Below are positions 13,334 through 25,395 of a stretch of DNA of 64,000 bases, piece by piece. The notes beneath the pieces were generated by a model. That model was not told the DNA's origin and did no database searches. It saw only the letters and a program-made list of their open reading frames with translations. How positions within the stretch are numbered: the first letter of the stretch is position 1; each line of letters begins with the position of its first letter. A program made the translations under genes and the position numbers. Source of the stretch: Stercorarius parasiticus (taxonomy: Eukaryota > Chordata > Aves > Charadriiformes > Stercorariidae); contig VWZL01000658.1 in assembly GCA_013396915.1 (NCBI GenBank), forward strand, positions 1,513,275-1,577,274. Direction: 5' to 3'.

Positions 13334-13355
13334 TATATATATACATATATGTATA
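13334..13355. repeat. TA/CA microsatellite
   Basis: A short alternating purine-pyrimidine tract of TATATATATACATATATGTA type. It is probably length-polymorphic. Confidence 0.8.
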
Positions 13356-15480
13356 AGGAGGAGCAGAGAAGCCCCTAGCAAGGGAACAAGCCTCTTTTAC
13401 CCCAGCAGAAGTTATTGCAGTATGGTGTGTGACTTAGGAGCCCATGGAGAAGCTGCCCAGCATCAGCACTGTCAGTGCTATTTGCTCTTTGTGGCAGGGT
13501 CCCCCACCTCAGGCACAGTCCCTGGGTCTCCCTTCATGCGGGCAGACTCAGTGCAAGGGAGAGGGTGGCTGTGGTGAAGTGTGTATGTGTTATGAATGGA
13601 TGTAATTTTGCTTTTTCTCCTCTGAAATAAAATTCACACTGTTAATTTCCATATGAGCAGCTTTCCCAGCACTAGAAACTTGCACTAGCTTTTTCTCCCC
13701 TCTCTCTCCCCTGCCTCTCGTATTCACTATTTTTCCTTCAGAATCTGTATCCCCCCCATTAACAAAGGAATAAAAATTCATCACCGCAGCTGTCTCACTG
13801 CTGCTCTGCTGCTCCATGCTTAATATTCAAGATGGAAAGCTGGTGATTTTAACTTAGAAACAGGAGAAGAATGACTTACACTGCAGATTTGGTAAAGCTT
13901 CTCTCTGCCTGTGCTCCTCTCCTCCTGCTATGTGCATGAAAACTGTCTCAGATTTCACAGTAGTAATTTCTGCTCCTAATATCAAATCCTGAAGGGTTCA
14001 GCTCCTGAAGTTGTTGCCAAGTCATCAAACACCCATGGGAGGTTTGGCTGAGATTTGGTCCAGTGGGTGAAAGGGAAAGACGGGAGAGTGTTTATGGAAG
14101 TAAAGAACACCCTTACTGTGAGAACTGGGGTAATTTTCATTTGCTTCCCTTCAAATCATACTTATCTTGCCTGTAGAGACTGTCTCTGGCATGGCCTTGT
14201 TTCACTGAGGTCTTTGGTGCCCAAATATCATTGAAGCTGGGAACACAGGGCAGAAAATTTGCATCAAAATCTCAACATCACACCCTGGTTCAGCCACATA
14301 AATACCATTACGCTTATGTGGTGTTTTCTCTGCAGCACATACGCGTCCCAGGCGGTATCAGTGGGCAGGAAGATGGTGTTGCGGCTGTGTCCACCATGGG
14401 ATCTGGACTGGATCCCTAGGTCAGCCACAATTTAGTTACCTTCAAACAGGGATTACATTCCTCTGTGTCACGGGGCATTGAACATAAGCTCCTGTAATAA
14501 CTTTTTTTGTTGCTAAAGTAATGATTTTTGGTTAGAAACTCCAAGGAGGAGAAGCGTTTAAGCACATTGCTGTACGTGCAGGGAGTCCCTCAAATTGCCT
14601 AGAGGAGCCCATGCTAGGACGTTGTGCTAGTATAGTGGTGCGAGGGTAGCTGTGTTTGTTCTGCAGGGCAAAAGGAACACGGCAGCCATAACACAGCTTG
14701 CAGGTATCCTAGTCTCATGTCACTTGGTCTGGAGCAAATGAAGCTGGGGCAGTGTGGGGGTTGTGTCTTTTAAAATAATGCAGAAAACTTGGGGGAATTG
14801 TTCAGTGAAGACCTACATTAGTCTTTCCCACTGGTGCCTTGGAGCTTTTAATTAATCAGGTCCAATTATTCAGCCTATATCCATTTGAATAGTGGATAAT
14901 ACTGGAAGGAATTCGCTTTCAATGGGATTTATGGCCCCCTTCCCTTAAGTCATTTTCAGATAAGAGATTGTAAATGTTATGAAGTCTGCACAGATCAGTG
15001 TGATCTGAGCAGCAGAAATTCATTGCTGTTAATGTTGCAATGTATTTATTCAGGGCAAAAACTGGAAATTGTGATGAGGCAGTTACTATCTTAATTTGCA
15101 AGAATATAATAATTTATAATTATTTTTCCTTTAATTCAGATAACAAACACAGCTGCTGTTTGAGGCTCTTAATCTGATTACTGATTACTGAAGTACTAGC
15201 CTTTCAGACCAGAGTGAGCGAAGGGGACAGGCACTGCCCTGAGTTGACAGAGAGCAGTTCTCTTTTGCAAAGGAAACTCAGGTGAGGAAAGGACTGGACC
15301 TGCTTCCAGGTTGTAATTAGATCCATGTCCTTCAGCTTGTTTCAAACATGCTACTTTTCACCTTCTATTTAACGTATTTCCCACTTGGCTCACACACCCG
15401 AGGTGAACTGGGAAACTGTGGGTTTGTGCTGCTGGGGGACTACTTCTGATGTGCTGGGAAAGTTCCCAAAGTCTTTTCTC

Positions 15481-15526
15481 ACCTTGCCTCCTCCACCTCC
15501 TGCCTCCTCTACCTCCTGCCTCCTCT
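15481..15526. repeat. 16-bp tandem repeat, about 2.9 copies
   Basis: The unit ACCTCCTGCCTCCTCT occurs exactly twice in tandem at 15495-15510 and 15511-15526, preceded by a shortened, diverged copy at 15481-15494. The tract is almost pure pyrimidine on the plus strand, so it could adopt triplex-type structure. It is a small minisatellite with no coding context. Confidence 0.85.
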
Positions 15527-18500
15527 GTCAACTGCCAAAACATCACACTTGCTAGTGACAGCAAAGGAATCAAGGTAGTGTCCCATCTTACACTGCTGAT
15601 AGTGGTGTCTGGAAGCTCCAGGCAGGCTCCTGTCATGTGAAGGGCTGTAAGAACCAGCCCTACTCATGGGAAACCTTACACTGTTGAAAGACAAGGCACT
15701 CTGGGAGGCAGCAAACATTGCTGTCCCACTTTGCCCCAAATCTCCTCTTCCATCCTGTCCTTCTTGCAGGGATGAGCATGTAAAATGCTTTGACACCCAC
15801 ACAGGAACTGGGGCACTGGAGCAGCACTTTCTGGCTCTTAGAAACACAAGAGCTACTAAAGAATAATTTAAAAACTGTAACTGCCTTTCTGAAATGGGAT
15901 GGTATTATGTTCCCTTTTAGTCTTCTAATGGAAACATTAGTGACTGATCAGTTCAAATGAATTTCAATGTGTAATCTGTTAATGTAGTTATATCCCATGG
16001 CAGCTGTTGGTTTGGAGAGGATGGAAATACCCTGGCTTTCATTCATCTGTCTAGGGAAGTTCGCTGGGATTCAGATATTTTCTACTATCCCCCATCCTCT
16101 GTAGCAAAGTGGAACAAATGTCCTTGAGTGCTGGTGATAACTTGCAAGGAACAGAGGTGATGAGCAGAAAATAGCCTGATGAAAAGAGACTATAGGGGAC
16201 GAATAACAGCATATGTCCTATTTTGCTGCAGGGGCCTTCTGTTTAAAGCAAACTCTAGGGTTTGGATGTAGTATTGTTCTACCTATGCAACTGTGGGGTT
16301 GTTTTCTCTGTGCTTAGTCTTCAACAGCAGAGATCTCTCAGGTTTCAGAGTCTCTCTGTAATTAGAAAGAACAGCTTAAATCCTGACTTCAAACGAGAAG
16401 CCACCAATCTGCTGTGTAAACAGAGAGCTTGAGAGAGCTCCCAGGAGGGTCTTTAAAATATGTTCTCCTAAACCCCTGGGGGGCAGGAGCCAGATCGTGG
16501 AGGGGATGAAGCCCCTCATTGCTACCAAGTAATCACACACACTGGGGACATTAGGGAGTGGGGGGAGGAAGCTGCCCTGTGCAGTTGCATAGCATGTAGG
16601 CGCTTAGTTTAAAAGCATGGCTGTACCTTCTTTAATGCCAGATCTCTGCTCTCCTGCAGACTCCTGAGGCTGCATGACTTTGCTCTGCATCAGGAGGGAG
16701 CCCAAATTATTTTCTGAGTAGGCAGCTGAATTGCATAGCGCATGGTGCTGGCCTCTGTCAGCTGCAGGGAGGGGGAGAAGGTTTGGAAAATAATGTGATA
16801 CCTGATCGAGCATCAACTCTGCAAGCACAAAGTTCCCTCCTTACCATTTTTTGAGTAAATTTGAGCTGGCAAGTGACATCTCAGGTGTTTGATATATATA
16901 TAGTTCTTCTTCATACTGAACTGGCACTTGGCTCCCTCCAGCTGAACCTGCTTTCCTGTAGAGCCACAGTCCGAGTGGGCTGAGTGTGATGTGTCTGGAT
17001 CCTGAAACAGCTTCATGGCACAGGGTGCGGGGGCCTTCCCCCAGCTGCTGCAAACAGCAGTAACACTGTGTGCTGTCTTTGTATGGATATTGAGAAGAGA
17101 CCAAAGAGGTAGGCTGGGGTGTGAAAGTCTGCCAGACCTTTTGCAGAGGATAAAGGAAATCTGTGGAGGAAATCTATTGTGCCACACTACCTGCCTTATC
17201 TGTGCTAATTGTTGTTAAAGGGATTTTAATGTTGCTATAAACAGGAATCTCTGGAATCCCCTGGTAAGCACACACAGCTGACTTGCTCTGGAAATTGCCA
17301 GTATAGCAAGTATAGCTGAGGTGCTGCTTAGTTTACAAGAGCTTGTGGAGACTTTGGCAGGTCAAGAATGAATGAGGTCAATTCCTGCTGGCCCTAACTC
17401 TCAGCAGAGACCAAGAAAGCTCCTGACAGCTTAAGAGCTGATCAGGGAATATATGACTGTGTGAAGGCAACTTTATCCCCACTTCTGCTGCCTTATTCTG
17501 GCTTAAATTGTTCATGAAGAGCCAGACTTAGCATTGCAAACCCATCTGTATGGACTTCTTTACTTGCTTTTAAACACAGCCGCCCTGAGGATAAAAAGAG
17601 TAGGCCTAGAGAAGGAAATTTTTCCTCCCTCAGGTCTTTCATTGCAAAGCCAGCTGACATTCTCCCCAGGAACCGTGCAAGCAGTAACCGCTGTACGTTC
17701 AGCCCTCATTTTCAGGGGGAAGAGCCTGCAGGCACCCTGCCAGGGCTCTCAGCCCTGCCCTGCCAGCCCCGCATGTCACTGGTTCTTTTCACTCCTCTGC
17801 CTGTCCAGCACTCCCAGGACCCACGTGCTTTGTTAAATCCACACAGGCTGTTTTGCAATATGGACCCAAAGTTTTGGAGCTCGTGGGAACAGGGTGGGGT
17901 GTTTCTTTAATATAGAGGGGGAAGGACATCTTTGGCTATTGATACAGGCTGTGAAGGACTGTCTTTTTCCTTCTCAGGGCCAGCATGGTAAGAAGCTGGC
18001 TAGATACTTGCCCCCTCTGTCTTCCCCCCTTATTCTTTCATACTGCAGCCAACTCTCCATCTGGTTATTGTATTGTGTGGCTAGGAGGCTCTACTAAACA
18101 TTTCCCTGCAGCTGTGAATGCCAGTTCTCCAAAGAGCAAGCAAAAGACCCGCAACAGCATCCCATCCTTTGTGGGATGAATGGCAACAAAGAGGTAGTCA
18201 GCAGCACAATGAGACAAGTCTCCCACTTCCCCGAAACCTCCCATTCCTGGTAAGGACATGCAGGCAAAAATCAGTCTTGTTATCTTGGTCTAAATCCTTA
18301 CAACTTTTGTGCAACATTTTGGGCAGCTGGCAAAAAGGCATGTGCACTGTAGGAGCTAGTTCTGGAAGGGCTTTGTAGGAGCTAGCCCTGCTGTATGGGA
18401 CGGGATGAAATCTGAAACCCGGAAAGCCTGTGAGGCAGGCAGCCGAACAGCTCTCACAGACCTTGCTGTGGCACTCCTGGCCTCTGCCTCCATGCTGGTC

Positions 18501-18900
18501 TGGCCTCCACTGAAACCAGAAGTAGAGAAGGGAAAATCAGGCACGACTTTGTTTGAACTACATATTTCCAGTCATTCTGGAAATGAATTCTCATACCTGG
18601 ACTGCTGGCTGGCAGTATACCCTGTATAGACCGTGTATACACAGTTGGAAATGAAACGCAGTATTCTGAGGGGGAAAGTATCTAAAGGTGCACAGTACTC
18701 AGTCATCCCGTGGTCTGTGCGGGTGGAAATACACAAGTGATACCAGAGAAGAAAGAGTTATGACTGTTCTCTTGGAGAAAAATCCCCCAGAAACTGCAAA
18801 GATCAGCAATACGAGCAAGAAATAATGTGAGATCTGACCTGGATTAAAGAAGGCTGTTTAGCCTAAAGAGGACTTATGCCAAACAAAAGAGCAAATCTTT

Positions 18901-18935
18901 TACTGGTGCAAATCAGTGAACTCCCATTTAGGTCA
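18901..18935. repeat. Possible old amniote repeat fragment
   Basis: ACTGGTGCAAATCAGTGAAC followed by TCCCATTTAGGTCA resembles an old dispersed motif of the form 'actggtgtaaatcagcataactccattgaagtca' common in non-avian reptiles. It is only 35 bp long, so confidence is low. It lies just upstream of an old CR1 copy. Confidence 0.3.
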
Positions 18936-18954
18936 GCTGCCCCATAGTGATTGA

Positions 18955-19445
18955 GTGGAAGAGGGACTTAGAAAGCTGTTATGCCAAAGGAAATGGGAGT
19001 GTGATAGTAGACAGCAAATTGAATATCATGTGTGACTACAGTGTGTTACGGTAGCAAGAGAAAGTAGCTAATGAGATTCTTATCTATGTATGGAAAGGCA
19101 TCAAATCATGGCTGAGGGAGGCACCGGTTCCTCTCAGTGCCTCTGATGAGATCCCAAGCAAAATATACTGCATTCAGGTCTAGGCTGTGTCACAGCAGAA
19201 AGATAGAGGTAAATCTGTGAGGATTCAGGGAGAGGCACAGAGATGTACTGTAGGACTGGAGAAGCTGATTGGCGAGGAAAGAAAAAAAGTAAACAAATGC
19301 AACATAGATAATAAGGAGTCTGAGAAAATGAGATTACATATGTCTGTGTGCTTGCCAGCTGTGAGTTCCACAAGGAAGTGGAGTAATTTAAGTGGCTATA
19401 TAAGCTATAACCAGCAATAATGAGATAAAATTATAAAACAGGATT
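18955..19445 (+). mobile_element. Ancient, decayed CR1-type LINE fragment
   Basis: The segment follows the CR1 ORF2 3' part in order: GTAGACAGCAAATTGAATAT (compare 'gtagacagtaagctgaacat'), TACTGCATTCAGGTCTAGGC (compare 'tattgcattcagttctgggc'), GGACTGGAGAAGCTGATTGG, then GGCTATATAAGCTATAACCA near the 3' side (compare 'ggatataaactggccatc'). Frameshifts and stops break every frame, so this is a very old copy belonging to a different and much older lineage than the 10490 copy. The edges are uncertain. It could be part of the same ancient insertion event as 20130-21082, but both cover overlapping parts of the consensus, so two separate insertions are more likely. Confidence 0.6.
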
Positions 19446-20129
19446 GACGCTAATATTAGGTCATTCTTTCCTAGGGTATTACATAGACAAGTCTCCTCTG
19501 GGGAGACGGAGAGTGAAGTGCTTTTGCATGGCATACTCAGCTGGAGAAAACATCCTTGGCCCGGATCCCTTCCATGGTAATGGGTCCGAGTAACTGCTGC
19601 AGTAAGGTTTTGGGTTTCCCTGCTCTGTTCTTTAACTCTCTGTTATGATAAGTATCGATAGCCTTGCCCAAAGCACTTCACTTCTCTTTGCTCCACTTGG
19701 ATCCTTAGCGTACAAGTTTGGGCTGTGCTGGGAAGGGTCTTGCTTCAGCTGATCTCTCCCCCTCTATTAAGAAGCAGTGGTGCTGGGAAAGGGTAGCATT
19801 GGAAGGGAATGTGGGTAGGTGACTGCCGTTAGCAGTCTGTTGGGAGAAAGTTGCCAGGAGTAGGGAAATAATGGTGTGTTGTGCATGTGATCCTTTGCCC
19901 TTTTGGCTGATGAAGGAGCCTCAATCAGTCCTGCCCCTCTGGGTAGGGGATGGGAGTGCACACTGGGCCCTCTGTTAGTAGCTGGGAAGAAATTCAAGCA
20001 GTCAGCACCACCTCCAACACAGGCAGCCCCTCAGTCAGTGGAATAAGGCGTGAGTTTCTCGACTGTAATGAGCTTGTTTTTCCATGAGATTGCTGTAATA
20101 AGCTGTAATGAACAAAGAGCTGCAGGATA
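19446..20129. other. Spacer between two old CR1 copies
   Basis: About 680 bp with no recognised content. The last 50-100 bp before 20130 may belong to the following CR1 copy, because GATACAGAGTGAGTGGGTGA fits the lead-in of CR1 consensus sequences, but the match is weak. Confidence 0.4.
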
Positions 20130-21082
20130 CAGAGTGAGTGGGTGATAGAATGGCAGGTGAAATTCCATGTTGATAAACGTAGAAGTAATGTGGGGAAAAA
20201 CAATGATAAGTGGATGTCTACGTACGTTAGCTATTACCACCCAGAAGGGAGATCTGGAGTCATCCTGGGGAGGAAAACTGTGCAGCATCAGTCAAACTGG
20301 AGGTGGGGGGAGGGAATGGTTGGGACGGGAGCCGGCAGCAAAACAGAAAACATCATTATACTGCTGTATAAATCCATGGTGCATATGTGTCTTGAATGCT
20401 GCATGCAGTCTTGGTCCCCAGAGAGGATGTAGTGGACTGAGAAAAAGTGTGGCAGTGCTGGCAGGAGTCCTGCAGTGTGACAGGGGGCTCTGGCTGGGAG
20501 TGAGAGGCAGGGACAGAGCTGGGAGCAGCCACAGGGGTGGGTCAGGAGTGACAAGCATAGAGGCAGCAGGTATGAAATGAGGCCCTTATGAAAGGAGACC
20601 AACCAGGCTCTTCAGCTTGGAAAGGTGACAGCTGAGGGGGTTACGCTAGAGATCCATCAAGTCATGATGTGCATGGAGATGTGAGTAAGAATGATTATTC
20701 ACTATTTATCACAGCATGGAAGCTAGGGGTCAGGAAACAAAGTTATCAGGCAAAAGTTTTAAAGGAAAGTGAAAAGAATTGCTTTTTCATCAATGCATAG
20801 CCAAACCTGGAATTCATTGCCACAGGATGCAAGTCAGTGACATGGTTATAGATGAGTTCAAAGGGTTTGGGATGCTCATGAAAGTAAAGTCTAAAAGGGA
20901 TGCCTAACTCAGGGTTGCTCATGCAACCTCCAGTTCTGAAGTTTCTATGCTCCAAATTGCAGGAAATTGGGAGAGTCTCCATCCCGTTCCTCTCCTGTGT
21001 TTTGCTCTGAGCTGCCACATTGGCTACTGCCAGATAGGATGCAGAACAAGATGGGCTTTAAGTCCAAGGCAGGTATGGCAGA
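20130..21082 (+). mobile_element. Ancient CR1-type LINE, 3' kilobase, decayed
   Basis: A long, collinear but eroded copy of the 3' end of a CR1-group LINE. Translated pieces from different frames give WQVKFHVDK near 20150 (consensus-like WQMKFNVDK), LLYKSMV then SWSP near 20360-20420, and at the nucleotide level CTCTTCAGCTTGGAAAGGTGA near 20610 (compare 'cttttcagcttggaaaagag'). Then come GAATTGCTTTTTCATCAATG, AACCTGGAATTCATTGCCAC, and finally CAAGATGGGCTTTAAGTCCA, matching the 3' untranslated 'tagatgggcctttggtctga' end. The order is preserved over roughly 950 bp. The middle (20440-20570) is G-rich and poorly matching. The copy cannot encode protein. I recognise the lineage as one shared by turtles, crocodilians and birds but cannot name the subfamily. 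Confidence 0.7.
20305..20329 (+). other. Canonical G-quadruplex motif
   Basis: Four G-tracts of three or more (GGGGGG, GGG, GGG, GGG) are separated by loops of 1, 7 and 2 bases, which satisfies the usual G3+N1-7 rule. It lies in the diverged part of the old CR1 copy. Confidence 0.7.
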
Positions 21083-21839
21083 GGCTGTGTTACAGGTCTA
21101 GCTGTGGTTAGATCAGTGCAGACTCCACGTCCTCCAGGAAGCAAGGCCACACTTAGCAATTAATGTACTCATTCTTGTGACTGATGCTCTTTAATCACAG
21201 TCCTACTCCAGGGAGAGGTTAGCTGTTCAGGAGCATGTGAGATTAATTCCTAACAGAGAATTGTCCAACCATTTCCTTTAGGGGAGCAGCCACAAGAAGA
21301 TAGACCTTTGTTCTGCATCACTGGCTGCTTTAGGTCATCCCCAGAGATGGATTTAAAGCAAAACCTCTTGAACCCTCTTGAACTTTAAGGAAACTCATTC
21401 CTGGATTTTCCATCTGGCTCAAAAGCTCCGCAAGGCGCTGAGATTCAAACACCTCTGAACTGAGGGGAAGTCTGGAGCCAGATCCACAGTTGTAGCTTGA
21501 GGCCATCCTGAGCTTTTCATGTCAGCTTTCTTTGAGAGCGCCGGCTCCGTTCCGCACGGTGCAGCTGGCCCACAGGGCCACAGTGAGAGCATTCCTCTCA
21601 CACACCACTCACACAGAAAATTTACCTTCAGGTAAACTACGTTAAGAAGGCTTCATTATATTGGACAGCTGTTTACTCTGCGGAAGAATGCAAGGAGGCC
21701 TTCTTTTCTGCTTTTCCAGGACTTTCATCTCCTCTCTCTTTCAGGAAGAGTAGGTGTAATAAGATTTAAAGCTCTGCCATGTAATTGTCATGAAGTTTAT
21801 ATCCCATGATTCCTGTTTGTGAGCAGAAATAAATTAAGC
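21083..21839. other. Non-coding stretch, nothing identified
   Basis: No gene or repeat family is recognised. The frame on the minus strand near 21419-21601 is short and has no family resemblance. Confidence 0.4.
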
Positions 21840-22440
21840 ACCTGGATAAGCCCTCTTTCTCTCTCCTCTCCCGAGCACCCAATGTGATGAGAAAGCTGCT
21901 GAGAAACAACCACAATTAACGATGGGGTCACATTTAGTTCAGCACCATCAGCTGGTTAATTGGCTGATTCCATTACAGTTCCCCTTATCTGCGTGCCAAC
22001 ATAGTTTCTAACAAGCCGCTTGCTGGGTAATTAATCCTGTCCAGGGTTTAGATCCTGAAGCTGGGTCTGCTTTAAGGGACTGTGCCATTACGAAGCGCTT
22101 TCTCTGCTAGCTGGGCTGCTTCACTCAGAGCTTCTTGCAGAGCCGAACTGTGGGTCCAGCTGGCAGAGGGGACACGCAGAGACATTGCTTTCCTGGAGGA
22201 AAGCCGGCCTTTGCTTTTGTGAAATGAACCTAGACCCTGTATTCAGTTTCTTCCTTGTGCTTGATGCTGCATGACAGATCAGCAGCAAGGCAGTGCCTTG
22301 AGAAGTTAACCCTCCCCATCCAAATGCAGATCATTTTAATAAACAAAATGATAATGAGATATAATGATCTCTGCTAAAAAATTCAGATAATAAGCTTAGA
22401 AGTAACCAAACAGAGATCTGATCAACAGAAAGAAAGAGCA
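21840..22440. promoter_or_regulatory. Candidate conserved regulatory block
   Basis: The segment has the look of a developmental enhancer: dense homeodomain-type cores with intervening unique sequence and no coding frame. Visible are TTAATTGG (21956-21963), a GATA-type TTATCT (21985-21990) and TAATTAATCC (22028-22037), the last joining an ATTA core to an OTX/PITX-type TAATCC. A second AT-rich cluster lies at 22310-22440, with AATGATAATGAGATATAATG. Conservation itself cannot be seen from one genome; this is a pattern judgement only. Confidence 0.3.
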
Positions 22441-25258
22441 AGAGGAAAATGAAGGTGGAAAATTACGTGCATTCTCCAGCTGGACACTGCCTTGGTGTGA
22501 AGGGACAGACTTGAGGGTTCATGCACAGGGAAGATGAGACACTAGCAGAGACAGCAAACAGGCACCTGGTGGCCAGGGAGGTCTGTCACTTCTGTCACTG
22601 TTGTGCCTCCTGCCACAGACTACCAGGTGGCTGTTTGGGGGTGAGGTGTACCCTTGTTTGTCCTGGTGAATGGACAAGACAGAAGTGCAGATTTTATGTA
22701 CTTTAATCTTAAAAAGTCCTTTCTTGGTTCTCAGATAAGCTGTAACTGAGGAAGCATTCACCTCGGCCTTCCCCAGGCTGTGATGTACCAGGGTGTGTAC
22801 CAGGCAGCCAACAGGAGATACGCACAAAGCGATTAAGGCAAGAAAATTAAAACATGGTGGAGGCAAATGATTGGAAGCATTGATTTGATTAGCCTCTACT
22901 GATTTCTCATGTAAATACTTCTAAAAATGAGTGCGTGGAAAGTAGGTCAGTTTGGAGTAATATCCTTGGGAGCAGGGACGTTGGAGATGCACGTGGAGAA
23001 GGCATAATGCCAGCATTAGCAGGGATACAGCAGGGTTGTAGGCAACTGGATGCTTTGAGCTGTGGGGAAAGGGGAGAGGTACTTGTATTTTTACTACCTC
23101 ATTCTCAGTCTGCCTCTCGTTTTTAGGAGGAAATTGGGTACCTCCAGCTTTTCTCGTGGAAAACTTTCCTGCATCAGGTGCTCTCAGTCCTTGCTTTACT
23201 TGAATCAGTCAGATGTGAAAGTAGCCCAGCAGTTGTTAACGAAGTCACCCAAATGATTTTTACTTCTGAAAGCTGGAAAGGAGATGGTCTCAGAGATAGC
23301 AAGATCTAAATGAAATAGGACTTAATGAGATGAATCTTGAGGTATTCCTCAGAGCCCATTTGTAGCTTGGCCAGTGCAGGAACACCATGCTCCTCATGAG
23401 CGCAGGGACTTCTGCGTGAATTCTCCCAGCTGAGCTGGGTTTTTGCTTCAGCCAACACCCTGGTGGGCTTGAAGTGTGCAGGGCAGGTACCCGGTCTGAA
23501 GCAGACTTCAGAGCAGAAAGACATCTACCTGCTAGCCAAACAGGACATGAAAGGCTTTGTTAGCTGGGTTACCTGGATCATCAGGAGACCGTGGGGACCT
23601 GACAATTGTGAAGGTCTGTTGTAGCATACATCCATGCACAAAAATCCTCATTACCAATCATTTCGTAAATCAAATTTGGACGTTTGTCTGCACACTTCTC
23701 TGCACCTACCAATTCAAGGCAGGTGAAACAAATACACAGGAGGCATGTGATAATGGAGAGATATTGGTGATGAGAAGGGATTGCTTTAAAAAGTGGTGCC
23801 CCTGGAGGAGCTGGGGAAGGCTTTGTGGCTTGAAAGTGGGCAACTGTGCTGAGGAGGGGAGATCAGCATGATAAAGACAGAAGAGCTGAAAGGACACAAA
23901 GGGAGCTAGGGAGCACGAAAGGGAAGCATGGGGTCAGCAGTTGAAGTCTTGAAGAGGAAGGACAGATGGAGGGGAGAGAGGGAAGATGTGACACTTGTAA
24001 TAAAGCAGGGAAGGCAACTTTACCGGTGAGGTTTGGGTGAACTAGAAAGAGGAGAGAAGCTGAGATTCTATGGCAGCAGTGAAAGGAAGAGATCAACATG
24101 ACTGTTCAGTTCATCTGCTCACAATCAGTAGCTGAGAAATCACTGTTCTTTAACAGCATAAGCAACCCTCAATTAAGAGAACAACAGAGTTATGAAGGAA
24201 AGAGAATGCCTTCAGACACTTGTGACCAAGAGAAGTAGTGCCTACTGCTCTATGTCCTTTCTTCCTGTGGGGCTATTGGCCGGCAGGACAGTTGATCAGA
24301 GAGTTGGATGTTTTTTTCTCTGTGATCACTGGTGTCAGAAAGGAAAGGTGTTAGGAATTTCGTAGCCCTTGCTCTGCCAGTGTAGGTTATCATTTTGGTT
24401 CCTGACTAACAAGTGGGAATGCTGGAATGTGACACACTGTCTACTCTCAAAATGTGTGCCCATTTGACAAGCTTCCTTTTGGCCTAGAGAGCTGCTCCCC
24501 CATTTTCCTGTCCTGCTGTGGTTTAGCTAACCAGCTGTTGGCGTACCTGCTCCTTTTGGGGACAGAGAGCTCTGGACACCTGCAGCTCTCTGACGTGGCC
24601 CAACCCCTTAGTGTGGGGCTCCCAAACCTGCAGCAAGGAGGGGCTATTCCAGAACTTTTCCAGGTTGCTGCTACTTTCATTTTTGCTGGCAAACGGTTCC
24701 TGCACACTGACTTTCACCAGCATTAGTGCATTAGGGGGATTCTTGTATTTCTGGCTGTACAGCTATGCCACTTTGCAGCTTCAGCTATGGCTGCATTGGG
24801 GATATTCCTATTTCACACAACTTCGGAGCTCAGAATTTATGGGGGCTGGACACTTTTGAAGAAAATTATCTGAAGAAGGCAAGAAGCATTCCAATATGTC
24901 AAAGAACAGACTGGGACTATTGATGTATTTGGTGCCATGTTTTCAAACTGCTGCCTGCTGGGAGCCACATCCATCTGTCTTTTGTTTTTTCTTCCTCCAG
25001 AAGTATGTACTAAGTACCATCTGATTTAGTTAGAAAGAATGAAACAACCACTGTTCAAGGGAAAATCTAATGCAATTCAGGTCATCCTAACTTCAATGGT
25101 TAAGACACCTGAAGGCTTTGATATTATTACTGAGAATATTAGAATTGGTGATGCTTTAAATACAGCATTTAGAACCTTGGGAATTTGTTCAGCCTGAGTG
25201 GTAATAGGGTTGATGCAGGAAAATCCTGAGGGTATCAAGACAGAAGTTAGGAGTTCCA
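22441..25258. other. Non-coding stretch with a purine-rich segment
   Basis: No gene is supported. From about 23810 to 24085 the plus strand is strongly purine-rich (for example AGATGGAGGGGAGAGAGGGA). This resembles in composition the old repeat at 28780-29240 but lacks a convincing ordered match. Overlapping frames on both strands at 24447-24859 are chance frames. Confidence 0.4.
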
Positions 25259-25259
25259 T

Positions 25260-25290
<31 letters not shown>

Positions 25291-25303
25291 TTATTATTAT
25301 TAC
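25259..25303. repeat. (ATT)n microsatellite, interrupted
   Basis: About 45 bp of TTA/ATT trinucleotide repeats, interrupted once by a T-rich step (ATTATTTTTATTA). It is probably variable in length. The unresolved base at 25395 lies less than 100 bp downstream. Confidence 0.95.
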
Positions 25304-25394
25304 CACCACCAAGATGCCTTTACAAAGGTACCAATGAGAAATCATGTTGGTTTTCCTGTACAACTGCATTGCCCACAGGCATCTTGAATATCAA

Positions 25395-25395
25395 N
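25395..25395. other. Single unresolved base (N)
   Basis: The only ambiguous base in the window, at the start of a T-run. It may be a polymorphism or a sequencing/assembly ambiguity at a homopolymer edge. Confidence 0.95.

Larger units (their letters stand above)
11057..18900. other. Long non-coding stretch, simple repeats only
   Basis: Almost 8 kb without a gene or recognised interspersed repeat. Simple sequence within it: a T12 run at 12497-12508, a TA/CATA microsatellite at 13334-13355 and a TCC-rich tandem at 15481-15526. The reading frames (up to 124 codons, for example on the minus strand near 16813-17187) overlap one another and match no family I know. A CACGTG core occurs near 11834 and another near 17822; isolated E-boxes of this kind are expected by chance. 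Confidence 0.45.

Noticed and set aside
15241..15355. GGAAACTCAGGTGAGGAAAGG considered as a MIR core
   Set aside because: Only one block matches; the following sequence does not continue as MIR.
20167..20580. Plus-strand frame of 137 codons
   Set aside because: Runs through a decayed CR1 copy in the wrong phase for much of its length; no intact protein.
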